From positions 1 to 36,628 of the forward strand of contig REDK01000145.1 in NCBI GenBank assembly GCA_007693535.1: a stretch of 36,628 nucleotides of DNA. Direction: 5' to 3'. The translations under genes and the position numbers were made by a program. Position 1 is the stretch's first letter, and the number at the start of each line of letters is the position of its first letter. Positions 17,937 to 26,397 of this stretch are shown in pieces. Source of the stretch: Chromatiaceae bacterium (GTDB lineage: Bacteria; Pseudomonadota; Gammaproteobacteria; Chromatiales; Chromatiaceae). Below the pieces are notes generated by a model. It was not told the origin of the DNA. It was given only the letters and a program-made list of their open reading frames with translations, and ran no database searches.

Positions 17937-18545
17937 ATGGTAAAGGTACTGCTTCCAGCCCAACTCGAGATCCGCCTCGGGCGGATCGATCAAATCTTCC
18001 AGACCCTCGATCCCTCGCCCTTTCGCGAGCGCGGTCTGGACCCCGACGCCGCCGCCTACATCATCGGTTGGGCGCGTGACCAAAACCGCCGCGTACCGCT
18101 CGAGATTCATCTGAATACCCAGGATTCCGGTCCCGAGCGCGATGCGCCCGAGGATGTCACCGCCGCCATCCACTGCTATTTCGAGGACCGTGCCCAGGGC
18201 GCCTGGCACGACCTCCGCGAACTCTTTCGCTTCGGCCGCGTCGATCTAGCCATCGGAATACTGATCCTGATTCTTGGCTTGTTTGGTGCGGAATATCTGG
18301 TGATCCGGTTCGGCGAGCGGCCGTTGTTTTCGCTGATCGCGGAGAGCCTGATCATCCTCGGCTGGGTAGCGAACTGGCGACCGCTGGAGATCTTCCTCTA
18401 CGAATGGCGACCGATCCGCCGCGATGCCAAGCTGTTTCGGCGACTGGCCACGGCGCGGATCAAGGTTAAAGGCGGCCTTCGAGCCAGCGCGGTTGCGCCG
18501 TTTCGTCAGCAGAAACCGCTGGCCGATCAGCCCGATTCAGGATAG
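17937..18545 (+). CDS. two-helix membrane protein, function unknown
   Basis: The protein has 202 residues and I do not recognise a named family. Residues 1-100 are soluble and polar, with an acidic stretch PERDAPEDV and an aromatic segment (CYFEDRAQGAWHDLRELF). Two hydrophobic helices follow at about 102-123 (DLAIGILILILGLFGAEYLVI) and 130-148, then a basic C-terminus (WRPIRRDAKLFRRLATARIK). The ATG at 17937 has AGGGAG about 12 bases upstream. It is 22 bp downstream of the REC-AraC gene, so co-transcription is likely. It could be a membrane partner of the signalling pathway, but only position suggests this. Confidence 0.75.
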   Translation: MVKVLLPAQLEIRLGRIDQIFQTLDPSPFRERGLDPDAAAYIIGWARDQNRRVPLEIHLNTQDSGPERDAPEDVTAAIHCYFEDRAQGAWHDLRELFRFGRVDLAIGILILILGLFGAEYLVIRFGERPLFSLIAESLIILGWVANWRPLEIFLYEWRPIRRDAKLFRRLATARIKVKGGLRASAVAPFRQQKPLADQPDSG

Positions 18546-18730
18546 TCGCTCGGCGCGCGGCCAACTGGCTGCATCATCGGCAAGCCCTACTCGTGGGCGT
18601 CGTCTTCATCGCGCGGATTGGCATTGGCTGCGCTGATGAATTTGGCGGGCGGGAGATCGCGCTTGCGATTTGCGACAATACGCTGAGGTGGCCAGGCACG
18701 ATCCGGCGGTGTCTCTCGCGAGGCTTGCTG

Positions 18731-21727
18731 TCAGCGTCCTCCAGCGCTGCCGCCCGCTGCGCCTTGCTCGGCCTCCGGATTGAGTTGTGCGGCGATGCTG
18801 CGCAGTCCTTCGAGATCGATCTCGACAGCGCGGCGCTCGATCTCTTGCCAGAGCGGGGTGGATTCGGGATGGGCCGCGCGCCGCTGACGAGCCCAGTCGG
18901 CGATCGCGATGACGGCGCCCAACGCGATCAGCTTGCGGAGGTCGGCAAGCTGATCCTCGTCGAGTTCCACGGCCAGCGCGCGAGCGACCAATGCACTCTG
19001 CTCCCCGGAGCCGCTCTCAGGGTGTTCGCCGGTGCGCTTGTCGTCAACATCGTAGTCCCAGTCGAGTTCGAGCTGATGCTCCAGGATCTCGGCTAGAGTG
19101 CTTGCCGACAGGGGCTTCAGGGCGATGGCGTCGAAGGCGATGCCGCTCGGCAAGTCCTGGGGGCGCTCCAGCGGCGCTGCTGAGATCACCACCACGGGCA
19201 GCGCCGCATGCCTGGACGATTGCCTGACCCGGCGCAGAAAACCCCAGCCGTCGAGCTGCGGCATGAATTGGTCGATCAGCGCCGCATCGGGCGCTGGATC
19301 AGAGCCTTGCAGGCATTCGAGCGCCTCCGCCCCGTTGCTGGCCTGGAGTACAACGAAGCCCCAGGCCCGGCAGCTTTCGGCCAGGAATTGGCGACTGCTC
19401 GGCATGTCATCGGCGATCAGCAGGATGCGGCGGCGCCCCCGATAGCCACGAATGAGGCCGCCCTTGATGCGCGCTGGGCCCTCGTCGTGACTGCTCGCCG
19501 TGGGGACTTGTATCTCGATGCGGAATAGACTCCCCGGCTGCCGATCGGTTTGGCTGCGCACTTGGATTCGCCCGCCCATGGCGAGCGCCAATTGCTGGCT
19601 GATCGCAAGTCCGAGGCCCAGGCCCGGCGCGAGATCATAGCGGTTGAGCCGTTTGAACGGCTCAAAGATGGCCGCCTGCTGCTCGCTCGGGATACCAATG
19701 CCGGTATCACTGACCTCGAAGCGGAGCCGAACCTGTTCGTTCTTGGGCTGCGCGTCGATGGCGGCGGCTGTGATATCGACCAGTGGCTCGACGGTATGTT
19801 CGGCCACCGGGTCAGCTGGGGCTTGCGCCGCGAGAGGGGGTGCGTCGAGCCGGGTGATCCGCAGCTCGATCCGGCCCCGCTGAGTGAACTTGCAGGCATT
19901 GCCGAGCAGGTTTCTCAGGATCTGCATCAAGCGACGCTCATCGGTGATGACCCAATCGACCTCGCCGAGCGCAATGCGGATGTCGAATCGATTGCCAGCG
20001 CGCTCGGCGAGCGGCCGGTAGAGCTGTTCGAGGTGTCCGGCCAAGGCGGACAGCGAGAGCGGTGCCGGCTCCAGGAGGATCGGCCTGGCTTCGCCGCGGC
20101 TGAATTCCAGGATGTCGTCGATCAGGTGCAGCAGTTGCTGGCCGCTGTTCTGGATCACCGCGAGCTGTGCTCGGAGCGCAGGCGGGATCGAGCGCGTGAG
20201 CAACTCGGCGTAGCCGAGCAGGTCATGCAGCGGGGCGCGCAGCTCATGACTCGCCGTCGAGAGGAAGTTCGACTTGGCCGCGCTGTCGGCGATGGCGCGC
20301 GCGTTGGCATCGCGCAAGGCGCGGGTTTGCTCCGCCACCGCTGCCGCCAAACGGGCGTTCTCCGCGCGCTGTTGCTCAAGGCTGCGGTGGCGATCGGCCT
20401 CCTCACGCTCATGCAACTGGCGCTCAAGGCGAGCGGCGAGGTCGCGGCGGCTGCGGCTATCGATGCCGACCACACCAAGCGCAAACGAGACCAGCCCGAA
20501 TAGATAGAGCAGGATGACGGGATCGTTGCTGAGATCCAGGACCGGCAGCCCGAGGGCCAGCAGCACGCGAATCAGCGCAACGATCCAGTAGAGGCTGAAC
20601 AGGAACAGCAGGATGCAGCCATATGGCCGATGCCGTACCGCGCGCGCGGACCAGGCTGCAAGCGGCCAGATGCCAAGCACCGCCAACGAGGTCGAGGCAC
20701 TGATCCGCCGCACTAGGTGGTGCTGCTCGGTCCAGGGGATGCTCAGGGCAACGCCAATCAAGACAGCGATGCCGGTCCCGTAGATGAGGAGCCAGAAGCG
20801 GTGGCGATAGAGCCGCAGAAAGGACAGGGTCATCAGCGCGAAGGCGGCTGTGGCCAGCGCTCCGCTCGCGGTCAGAACGGTGACGACATAGGGTCTGATC
20901 GCCGGCACCAGGCTGGGCAACAGCGGCACCAGATAGATGAACTCGAACAGGGTCGCCGCCGCCAGCCAGAAGGCGACCAACGTGTAGCGCCAGTCGGCCT
21001 GCACCAGTAGCACCAGCACGATCGCCAGGACGAAGCCGAGCAGCGCGACCTGTGCATCGTGCAGGCGCGCAATTTGCCGGGCCCGCATCCGGGGATCATG
21101 CAGGGTCAGGGCGACCGGGCTGAAGGTCTTGTCTTGGATGCGCAGCACCAGCAGCAGCCGCTGGCCGGGGGCGAGCCTGAGCGGAAAGCTCGCCTCCTGC
21201 GCCTCAATCACGCGTGCTTCGAGGGGAACGCGTTGGCCGCCGGCGGCTTCATCAAGGAGCTCACCCGTCGCAGCGTCGATGACAAAGAGATGCACGTCCG
21301 ACAGTCGCCAAGGCTCCAGCACGAGCCAGCGCGCGATGGGCTTGTCGGACCGGTTCTGAACAGCGCCGAGCATCCACATGGTGATCGGGATGAAGTTCGA
21401 GCCGCGGGCAGCGGGTTCTGTGCCCGAGACCCAGTTCTCAAGCGGTAGCGACAGCACCCGCTGCAGTTCGTCGCGGGCGAGTGGCTGATCTGGCCGCTGA
21501 TCCGGGGCTTCCTTGTGGATCAGTAGTTGCTCGGAGAGAGGCGTGGGCGGTGTCGTGTTGGCGAGATCGAGGCTCTCAAGCGCGGCAGCAGCGCGTGCGA
21601 CAGGCAGGGTGGGGGTGGAATCCGCGCTCGCGGTCGCCACCGTGCACAGCAACGCAAGCCAGAGCAACGCTGCTCGAAGAAGGGTCGTGGCGATCACCGA
21701 TGCAGGCGTTTCGATGTCGGCCACCAT
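18731..21727 (-). CDS. hybrid sensor histidine kinase with 7TMR-DISM sensor
   Basis: This 998-residue sensor begins with a signal peptide (about 1-35). A periplasmic 7TMR-DISMED2-like beta domain (about 85-210, LENWVSG... RWLVLEPWRLSDVHLFV) and a seven-helix 7TMR-DISM membrane region (about 220-425) follow. A coiled coil leads to HisKA with phosphohistidine His494 in SHELRAPLH. The HATPase domain has LRNLLGNACKF (N box), DTGIGIP, FEPF and GLGLGLAIS. The receiver domain has Asp773/Asp774, phosphoacceptor Asp819 (ALIDQFMP) and Lys871. About 100 residues follow the receiver without an obvious HPt histidine motif. All catalytic residues are present. Relatives sense carbohydrates or other small ligands; the ligand here is unknown. 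The REC-AraC regulator is convergent to it at 17087. Confidence 0.93.
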   Translation of the reverse strand: MVADIETPASVIATTLLRAALLWLALLCTVATASADSTPTLPVARAAAALESLDLANTTPPTPLSEQLLIHKEAPDQRPDQPLARDELQRVLSLPLENWVSGTEPAARGSNFIPITMWMLGAVQNRSDKPIARWLVLEPWRLSDVHLFVIDAATGELLDEAAGGQRVPLEARVIEAQEASFPLRLAPGQRLLLVLRIQDKTFSPVALTLHDPRMRARQIARLHDAQVALLGFVLAIVLVLLVQADWRYTLVAFWLAAATLFEFIYLVPLLPSLVPAIRPYVVTVLTASGALATAAFALMTLSFLRLYRHRFWLLIYGTGIAVLIGVALSIPWTEQHHLVRRISASTSLAVLGIWPLAAWSARAVRHRPYGCILLFLFSLYWIVALIRVLLALGLPVLDLSNDPVILLYLFGLVSFALGVVGIDSRSRRDLAARLERQLHEREEADRHRSLEQQRAENARLAAAVAEQTRALRDANARAIADSAAKSNFLSTASHELRAPLHDLLGYAELLTRSIPPALRAQLAVIQNSGQQLLHLIDDILEFSRGEARPILLEPAPLSLSALAGHLEQLYRPLAERAGNRFDIRIALGEVDWVITDERRLMQILRNLLGNACKFTQRGRIELRITRLDAPPLAAQAPADPVAEHTVEPLVDITAAAIDAQPKNEQVRLRFEVSDTGIGIPSEQQAAIFEPFKRLNRYDLAPGLGLGLAISQQLALAMGGRIQVRSQTDRQPGSLFRIEIQVPTASSHDEGPARIKGGLIRGYRGRRRILLIADDMPSSRQFLAESCRAWGFVVLQASNGAEALECLQGSDPAPDAALIDQFMPQLDGWGFLRRVRQSSRHAALPVVVISAAPLERPQDLPSGIAFDAIALKPLSASTLAEILEHQLELDWDYDVDDKRTGEHPESGSGEQSALVARALAVELDEDQLADLRKLIALGAVIAIADWARQRRAAHPESTPLWQEIERRAVEIDLEGLRSIAAQLNPEAEQGAAGGSAGGR

Positions 21728-21749
21728 AGCGGAAAACGGCGGTGACAGG

Positions 21750-21940
21750 CTAGACGATAGAGGCGTTCAGCTCGGCGTGGCTCGGCGCTGCGATGAGCCC
21801 TGCGGCGATGAGTGGACCCGTCAGCTCGAAGTAACTGACACGGGTTTGAACAGCAACGACGGCCACGCAGTCGAGCAGCGGACCTAAGCCGATCAGAAGT
21901 GCGACGAACAGGGCTGCGCCGAAAGATCGGTCATTTGCAT
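21750..21940 (-). pseudogene. possible small membrane protein with one frameshift
   Basis: On the minus strand a strong ribosome site AAGGAG (21945-21950) precedes an ATG at 21940, but that frame stops after 15 codons. The frame two bases away is open from the same region to a TAG at 21750-21752. It reads LFVALLIGLGPLLDCVAVV followed by SYFELTGPLIAAGLIAAP, which looks like one or two membrane helices. Joining the two by a single-base correction gives about 62 residues. It would end 22 bp before the hybrid kinase start. No family is recognised, and the open frame could be chance in GC-rich DNA. Confidence 0.25.
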
Positions 21941-22143
21941 CGCACTCCTTGAGTTAAACCGCACCCAGCGCGGTATGCAATGTTTTTGGATGGGATCGGT
22001 CCCGGCAGGCTTGACGACCGCTGGAGGCTACGCGGTTTAAGATATTGGAAAATATATTATTTTAACCCGCGCCCCCGCTAAGGGCCGTAGATGCGCCAAA
22101 CGTCGAACTCACTCGAAAGTCAGCATCTCGCTCCAGACGCGGT
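21941..22143. promoter_or_regulatory. intergenic region with AT-rich tract upstream of the kinase gene
   Basis: The region between the baeRF gene end and the kinase leader holds no gene. It contains a markedly AT-rich tract at about 22038-22068 (TTAAGATATT, then a TATATTATTTTAA segment) inside DNA that is otherwise strongly GC-rich. A weak minus-strand promoter reading is TTGCAT, 16 bases, TTTAAC at about 21956-21983, close to the ribosome site at 21945-21950. The region most likely carries the promoter for the minus-strand kinase, but no exact site can be fixed. Confidence 0.35.
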
Positions 22144-23268
22144 TTAGATGGGATAGCGAAGGATCGCCGCGACGGCCTTGCCGGGCTCGGGCATATCCTC
22201 GGCGCGCACGCTGAGCACCTCGCCGCCGGTCATCAGCACGCGACGGGCGACCTCGTCGGCCACACCGTAGGTCTCGGCACTGGCCTCGTCGGCGAAGGTG
22301 ACGCTGCCGTCGGCGTCGTCGACCGTGCCGTGGACCGCCTGATCCATGTCGACGAGCAGGCTGGCGACGGCGCCCGCGGTCGCGGCGCGCGCTGCGCGCA
22401 CCAGATCCGTGGTGGCGCGGTCCTCGTTGAGCCGCGCGCGGTAGCGCTCGTGCCAATCGGCGATCTGACCGCGGTAGACCTCGTCGAGCAGCGCGCGCGC
22501 GGCCATCGCCAGTTCGCCGGCGCTCTTGCGCTCGGGATTGCCGCGCAAGCCCTGCTCCAGCAGGTGAGGGTAGCTGTTGACCGAGCGATAGATCGCATCC
22601 AGGGCATCGACCGAGGCCAGGATCAGCGGCTCTTGGCGGCCGGCGAGGATGGCGCGCAAGGCGGTATCGACCTGGCGCGCATATTGGCGCAGCCGCACCT
22701 TTTTGCCTTCGCTGCCGCCGATGCGACCGCTGTAGGAGCGAACCGAGATGCTGCGCTTGCCCACCGCCGAGGCGGCATCGGTGGGCAGATCGGGTACCTT
22801 CAGCTCCACCGCCGGCAGGTCCTTGTTGACCTCGATCAGGCGCACACCACCGTCGGCCAAGGCCAGGACATAGCCGGCATCACAGAAGGTGGTCGAGCGC
22901 AGCAGTGACTTGAGGTGGAAACGGTCCGAGACCTTGACCAGCGGCTCGAGCGCGTTCGGCACGCGGAAGGTGCGCAGGTTGTCCGGGGTGGCGTAGATCA
23001 CCAGACCGTGCGCCTGATAGGCCCAGAAGACGTCGTCCTCGACCAGGTCGTCCAGTTCCTCGATCAACGCGCTAACGCGGCGCTTGTCGGCGCCAGCAGC
23101 CTCGAGCTGATCGACGGCCTCCTTGCACAGGTTCTTCAGCTGGATGCGGTCGGCGTCGGTGTCATCGGTGACCGGCGTGGTCGGCAGCGCGATCGAGACC
23201 GCCATGTCGCCGCGGAAGCTGGCGAGGTCGGCATAATCGTCGGCGGTCGGGATATCGAGATAGAGCAT
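22144..23268 (-). CDS. baeRF-type protein (bacterial eRF1/L7Ae-like)
   Basis: The protein has 374 residues from the ATG at 23268, which has AGGAGA five bases upstream; the longer frame to 23325 lacks a site. The order of blocks follows the bacterial archaeo-eukaryotic release-factor-like families. The N-terminal block is SIALPT..., then DRIQLKNLCKEA. A middle domain (about 75-180) has FWAYQAHGLVIYATPDNLRTF and DRFHLKSLL. The C-terminal L7Ae/eRF1-domain-3-like part (about 210-374) has EPLILASVDALDAIYRSVNSY and LLEQGLRGNPERKSAGEL. No GGQ motif is visible. Members are predicted to act at ribosomes, but their function is not established to my knowledge. The assignment is by pattern, and the exact baeRF subfamily is not claimed. 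Confidence 0.7.
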   Translation of the reverse strand: MLYLDIPTADDYADLASFRGDMAVSIALPTTPVTDDTDADRIQLKNLCKEAVDQLEAAGADKRRVSALIEELDDLVEDDVFWAYQAHGLVIYATPDNLRTFRVPNALEPLVKVSDRFHLKSLLRSTTFCDAGYVLALADGGVRLIEVNKDLPAVELKVPDLPTDAASAVGKRSISVRSYSGRIGGSEGKKVRLRQYARQVDTALRAILAGRQEPLILASVDALDAIYRSVNSYPHLLEQGLRGNPERKSAGELAMAARALLDEVYRGQIADWHERYRARLNEDRATTDLVRAARAATAGAVASLLVDMDQAVHGTVDDADGSVTFADEASAETYGVADEVARRVLMTGGEVLSVRAEDMPEPGKAVAAILRYPI

Positions 23269-23349
23269 CGAGGTCTCCTGGAGTCCTGTTGTTATGGATG
23301 CGCGTTGCGGCGCAATAGCGTACATGAAGGTGCGCTGTTCTGTATCCGC

Positions 23350-24134
23350 TCAACGTCCGGCATGGGCAGCAGCAGCGACGGCAACGGTTGCGATCGCGGT
23401 TAGGACCAGAACGGCATGCTCGAACCATGCCCCGGTGATGAGTTCGACCGGCAACAGCGGCAAGGCAACGGCCGTCCAGGCGGTGGCGGCGACGGTGAAG
23501 CCGAGCACCAGCTTGGCGATCAGCATCGGCGCCTGGCGGGGGATGTGCAGCCTGTGCCCGAGCGCGGCCAGCACCAAGACGACGAGCGCGGCGCCCCCGG
23601 TGATGGCCAGATCGCATCCGGTCGTCCTGCGATGCTGCAGCGCGTCGTCTCCGGGGCGTTCGCGGCGCGGAAGAATTGCAGATCGAACGTATTCGAGAAC
23701 TGCAGCGCGAGGACGATGATCGGCCCGAGCACGGCAGTCATCAGGATGATCACATGTTGCGCCGGCAAGAAGACATCGCGATTCTAGCCATAGGTGCGCA
23801 GCATGGCGTTGAGGCCGAACAACAGCAACAGTGCCGAGAGCCCGAAGGCCGGTCCGAACAGCATCTGCTCATGCGCGGCAACCGCGGCAACCGTTCCGCC
23901 GGCGGTGTGCCCCGCCAGCACGGCATAGTTGATCGACAGCACCAAGAGCGCGAAGAAGGCGCAGGTGAAGACCACAACAGCATTGGTGCACTCAACATCT
24001 TCGCGGTCGGCCTCGTGGTCGAGCGGCAGCAGGATGGCGAGGAGCGCGAAGCCGGTCAGCAGCCCGGCGATCGATGAATACCAGCCCGCCGTGCTGGCGA
24101 TGTCGAATTCGAAGGCGGCGATCTCACAGACCAT
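23350..24134 (-). pseudogene. polytopic membrane protein, broken by an amber codon and a frameshift
   Basis: The minus strand from ATG 24134 reads MVCEIAAFEFDIASTAGWY and then several hydrophobic helices to LNAMLRTYG. There an in-frame TAG at 23784-23786 interrupts it. The same frame continues NRDVFLPAQHVIILMTAVLGP and one more helix. At about 23650 the coding frame moves to another one, continuing LAITGGAALVVLVLAALGH and two more helices to a stop at 23350. The joined product is about 260 residues with six or seven helices. No family is recognised. Two independent lesions suggest a decayed gene. It is co-oriented with its neighbours and may once have formed an operon with the baeRF gene. Confidence 0.6.
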
Positions 24135-24236
24135 CGGCTGAGGCTCCAAAGCAGGACCGGGTGGTTGGCGTTGGCGTCGAACCGGGCTTTACCAACACCG
24201 GGCGCGGTCGAGGAACGGAGCGAGTCGGTAGGGCGA

Positions 24237-26075
24237 TCACGATGAATAGAACGGATACAGCCACGGCAGTAGGGTCAAGGTGAGCGCGAAGACCAACACC
24301 ACCAACGGCAGGCCCATCTTGGCGTAATCGGCGAAGCGGTAGCCACCCAGGGTCGCGACCATGGCGTTGGCCGGCACCACGGGCGTCATGAAGGCGCTCG
24401 AGGCGGCGAGCGCGACGGCGATTGCGAACGGGTAGGGCGAGGCACCGATCTCGGCGGCGAGCGCCATCGCCAACGGTGCCATCAGCACTGCGGTGGCGGC
24501 GGGTACCACGAACATGCCCAAGGCCAGGGTCATCAGGAAGACCGTCGCCAGCACCAGATATGGGCTTGCGGCGCCGAGGACGCCGACCAGCGTATCGGCG
24601 GCGAGATCGATCCCGCCGGTACGCTCCAGCGCCATCCCGAACGGCAGCATGCCGGCAATCAGCACCAGGGTGCGCAGGCTGATCGCGCGGTAGGCGTTGT
24701 CGAGATCGATGCAACGGAACACCCCCATCAGCAGGCAGCCGACCAGGGCCGCATGCATTGCCGGCAGCAGCTCCGAAACCATCAGGCCGACCGTGACCGC
24801 CAACGCCAGCACGGCATAGGGCGCTTGCCCGGCCGCCGGTAGGATCTCGTCGAGTTCCTTCGGCAGGTTCGTCGTGATCAGGTCATGGTCTTGGCCGCGC
24901 AGCGTCTCGATGGCCGCCCAGGCGCCGACCAACAGCAGGGTGTCGCCGGCCTTAAGCGTCGCGTTCGCGCGCGCTTCGGCATCGAGCACGGCCTGGCCGC
25001 GACGCAGACCGACCGCAACCAATCCACGCTGGAGCTGGACGCCGGCATCCGTCAGGGTCTTGCCGAGCAGCCGCGAATCGGCCGGCAGCATGACCTCGGC
25101 CATGCCGATCGCCTGGGCACGGTCGGTGAAGTAGAGCCCGGACAGCGGCAGCGGCTCGAGCCCGAGCTCGGCGCAACGGGCATTGGCATGGCCGACCGGG
25201 TTGGCGCTGTCGAGCAGGAGGCCATCGCCCGCTTCAAGCTCGGTCTCGTCGCCGGGAGCGATGAGGCAGCCGCCGCGCGCCGGGCTGCGCTCCAGCGCGA
25301 TCACCCGCCAGCCCCGATCCGGCGTCAGGCCAAGCGCGGCGAGCGACTGGCCGGCCGCCGGTGATCCGGGTACGACCCGGGCACGCAGTTCGCGCTCGGC
25401 GAGTTGGTAGCGCGTCACCCAGTCGCCGAGTCGCGGCTTGGCCCCGGCGCTCTCGGCGGGTGCGGCGTCGGATCCCAGCCAGCGGCTGGCGACCATCATG
25501 TAGAGGACGCCGAGGATCAGCACCGGAACACCGATCGGCGTCAGCGACAGGAAATCCAGCCCTTCCGCCCCGGTGCGGGTCAGCTCGTAGTTGACGATCA
25601 GGTTCGGAGCCGCGGCGACCAGGGTCAGCATGCCGCTGATCAGCGCCGCATAGGAGACCGGCATCAGCACCTGTGCCGGGGTCATGCCGGCATTGCGGGC
25701 AATCCGCAATGCCACGGGGATGAAGATGGCAACCACACCGGTGGAGTACATCACCGAGCCCAATGCGCCGACAATCAGCATCAATAGCGCGACCAGGCGC
25801 GCGGGCTGATTGCCGCCGCGGGTCACCAACCAGTCGCCAAGGCGCTGGGCGACGCCGGTGCGCGCCAGGCCCTCGCCGATCACGAACATGGCCGCGATCA
25901 GGATGATGTTCGGATTGCTGAACCCGGATACCGCCTCGCGCGCGCTGATCACACCGGTAAACGGCAGGGCTACCATCATCGACAGGCCGACCGCATCGGC
26001 GCGCGGACGGCCCAGCATGAACATCAGGATGGCCCCGGCCAAGAGTACGAGCACCAGGATCAGTTCAATAGACAA
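24237..26075 (-). CDS. SLC13/DASS-type anion transporter with two TrkA-C (RCK_C) domains
   Basis: The 612-residue inner-membrane transporter is of the sodium/sulfate or divalent-anion symporter type. Its N-terminal helices include FSNPNIILIAAMFVIGEGL and the family motif region TGVVAIFIPVALRIA. Two TrkA-C regulatory domains fill about 225-400 (RARVVPGSPAAGQSL and EVMLPADSRLLGKTL), and the second helix bundle follows with VVPANAMVATLGGYRFADY near the end. The start is a TTG at 26075 because GAAGGAG lies five bases before it and the family N-terminus begins there; the longer open frame to 26198 has no site. Substrate (sulfate or another anion) is inferred from the family only. Confidence 0.88.
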   Translation of the reverse strand: MSIELILVLVLLAGAILMFMLGRPRADAVGLSMMVALPFTGVISAREAVSGFSNPNIILIAAMFVIGEGLARTGVAQRLGDWLVTRGGNQPARLVALLMLIVGALGSVMYSTGVVAIFIPVALRIARNAGMTPAQVLMPVSYAALISGMLTLVAAAPNLIVNYELTRTGAEGLDFLSLTPIGVPVLILGVLYMMVASRWLGSDAAPAESAGAKPRLGDWVTRYQLAERELRARVVPGSPAAGQSLAALGLTPDRGWRVIALERSPARGGCLIAPGDETELEAGDGLLLDSANPVGHANARCAELGLEPLPLSGLYFTDRAQAIGMAEVMLPADSRLLGKTLTDAGVQLQRGLVAVGLRRGQAVLDAEARANATLKAGDTLLLVGAWAAIETLRGQDHDLITTNLPKELDEILPAAGQAPYAVLALAVTVGLMVSELLPAMHAALVGCLLMGVFRCIDLDNAYRAISLRTLVLIAGMLPFGMALERTGGIDLAADTLVGVLGAASPYLVLATVFLMTLALGMFVVPAATAVLMAPLAMALAAEIGASPYPFAIAVALAASSAFMTPVVPANAMVATLGGYRFADYAKMGLPLVVLVFALTLTLLPWLYPFYSS

Positions 26076-26397
26076 GGTAGCTCCTTCGTCAAGCTGGCAG
26101 CGACAGATTGTTACTATATCAGGGACCCGTTGCGGCGCGCGACGGCCGGCGACTCTGTTCTCAGCTTTGGCGTGCGAAAAATGCGCTTTGAGGAACAATC
26201 AAGTTGCCGCCCCTTCCCAACCAGTGCGCCCCCTCGCTATGGTCGGCAGTGAGCGATGGTTGTGCGCCGAAACATTCCCGCCGCCAATCGGCGGCGTTTC
26301 TACCGAAACGCGAGGTCGTGGTTGGACCCGGCGTCCTAATGACACTGGTCTATTGCGGCCGGATCTTCTTCAGCCTGTAACCTCGAGTTCAATCCTA
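26076..26397. promoter_or_regulatory. divergent intergenic region with overlapping hairpins
   Basis: This 322-bp region separates two divergent genes and should hold both promoters. It contains a GC-rich hairpin (CGCCGCC 26279-26285, loop AATC, GGCGGCG 26290-26296) followed by TTT. A second perfect hairpin (CGTTTC 26295-26300, loop TACC, GAAACG 26305-26310) overlaps it by two bases. An extra GAAAC at 26269-26273 could also pair with the same GTTTC. No gene is seen in it. Confidence 0.5.

Noticed and set aside
19550-20503. 317-codon plus-strand frame opposite the hybrid kinase
   Set aside because: It is antisense to the conserved HATPase and HisKA domains, so it is a shadow.
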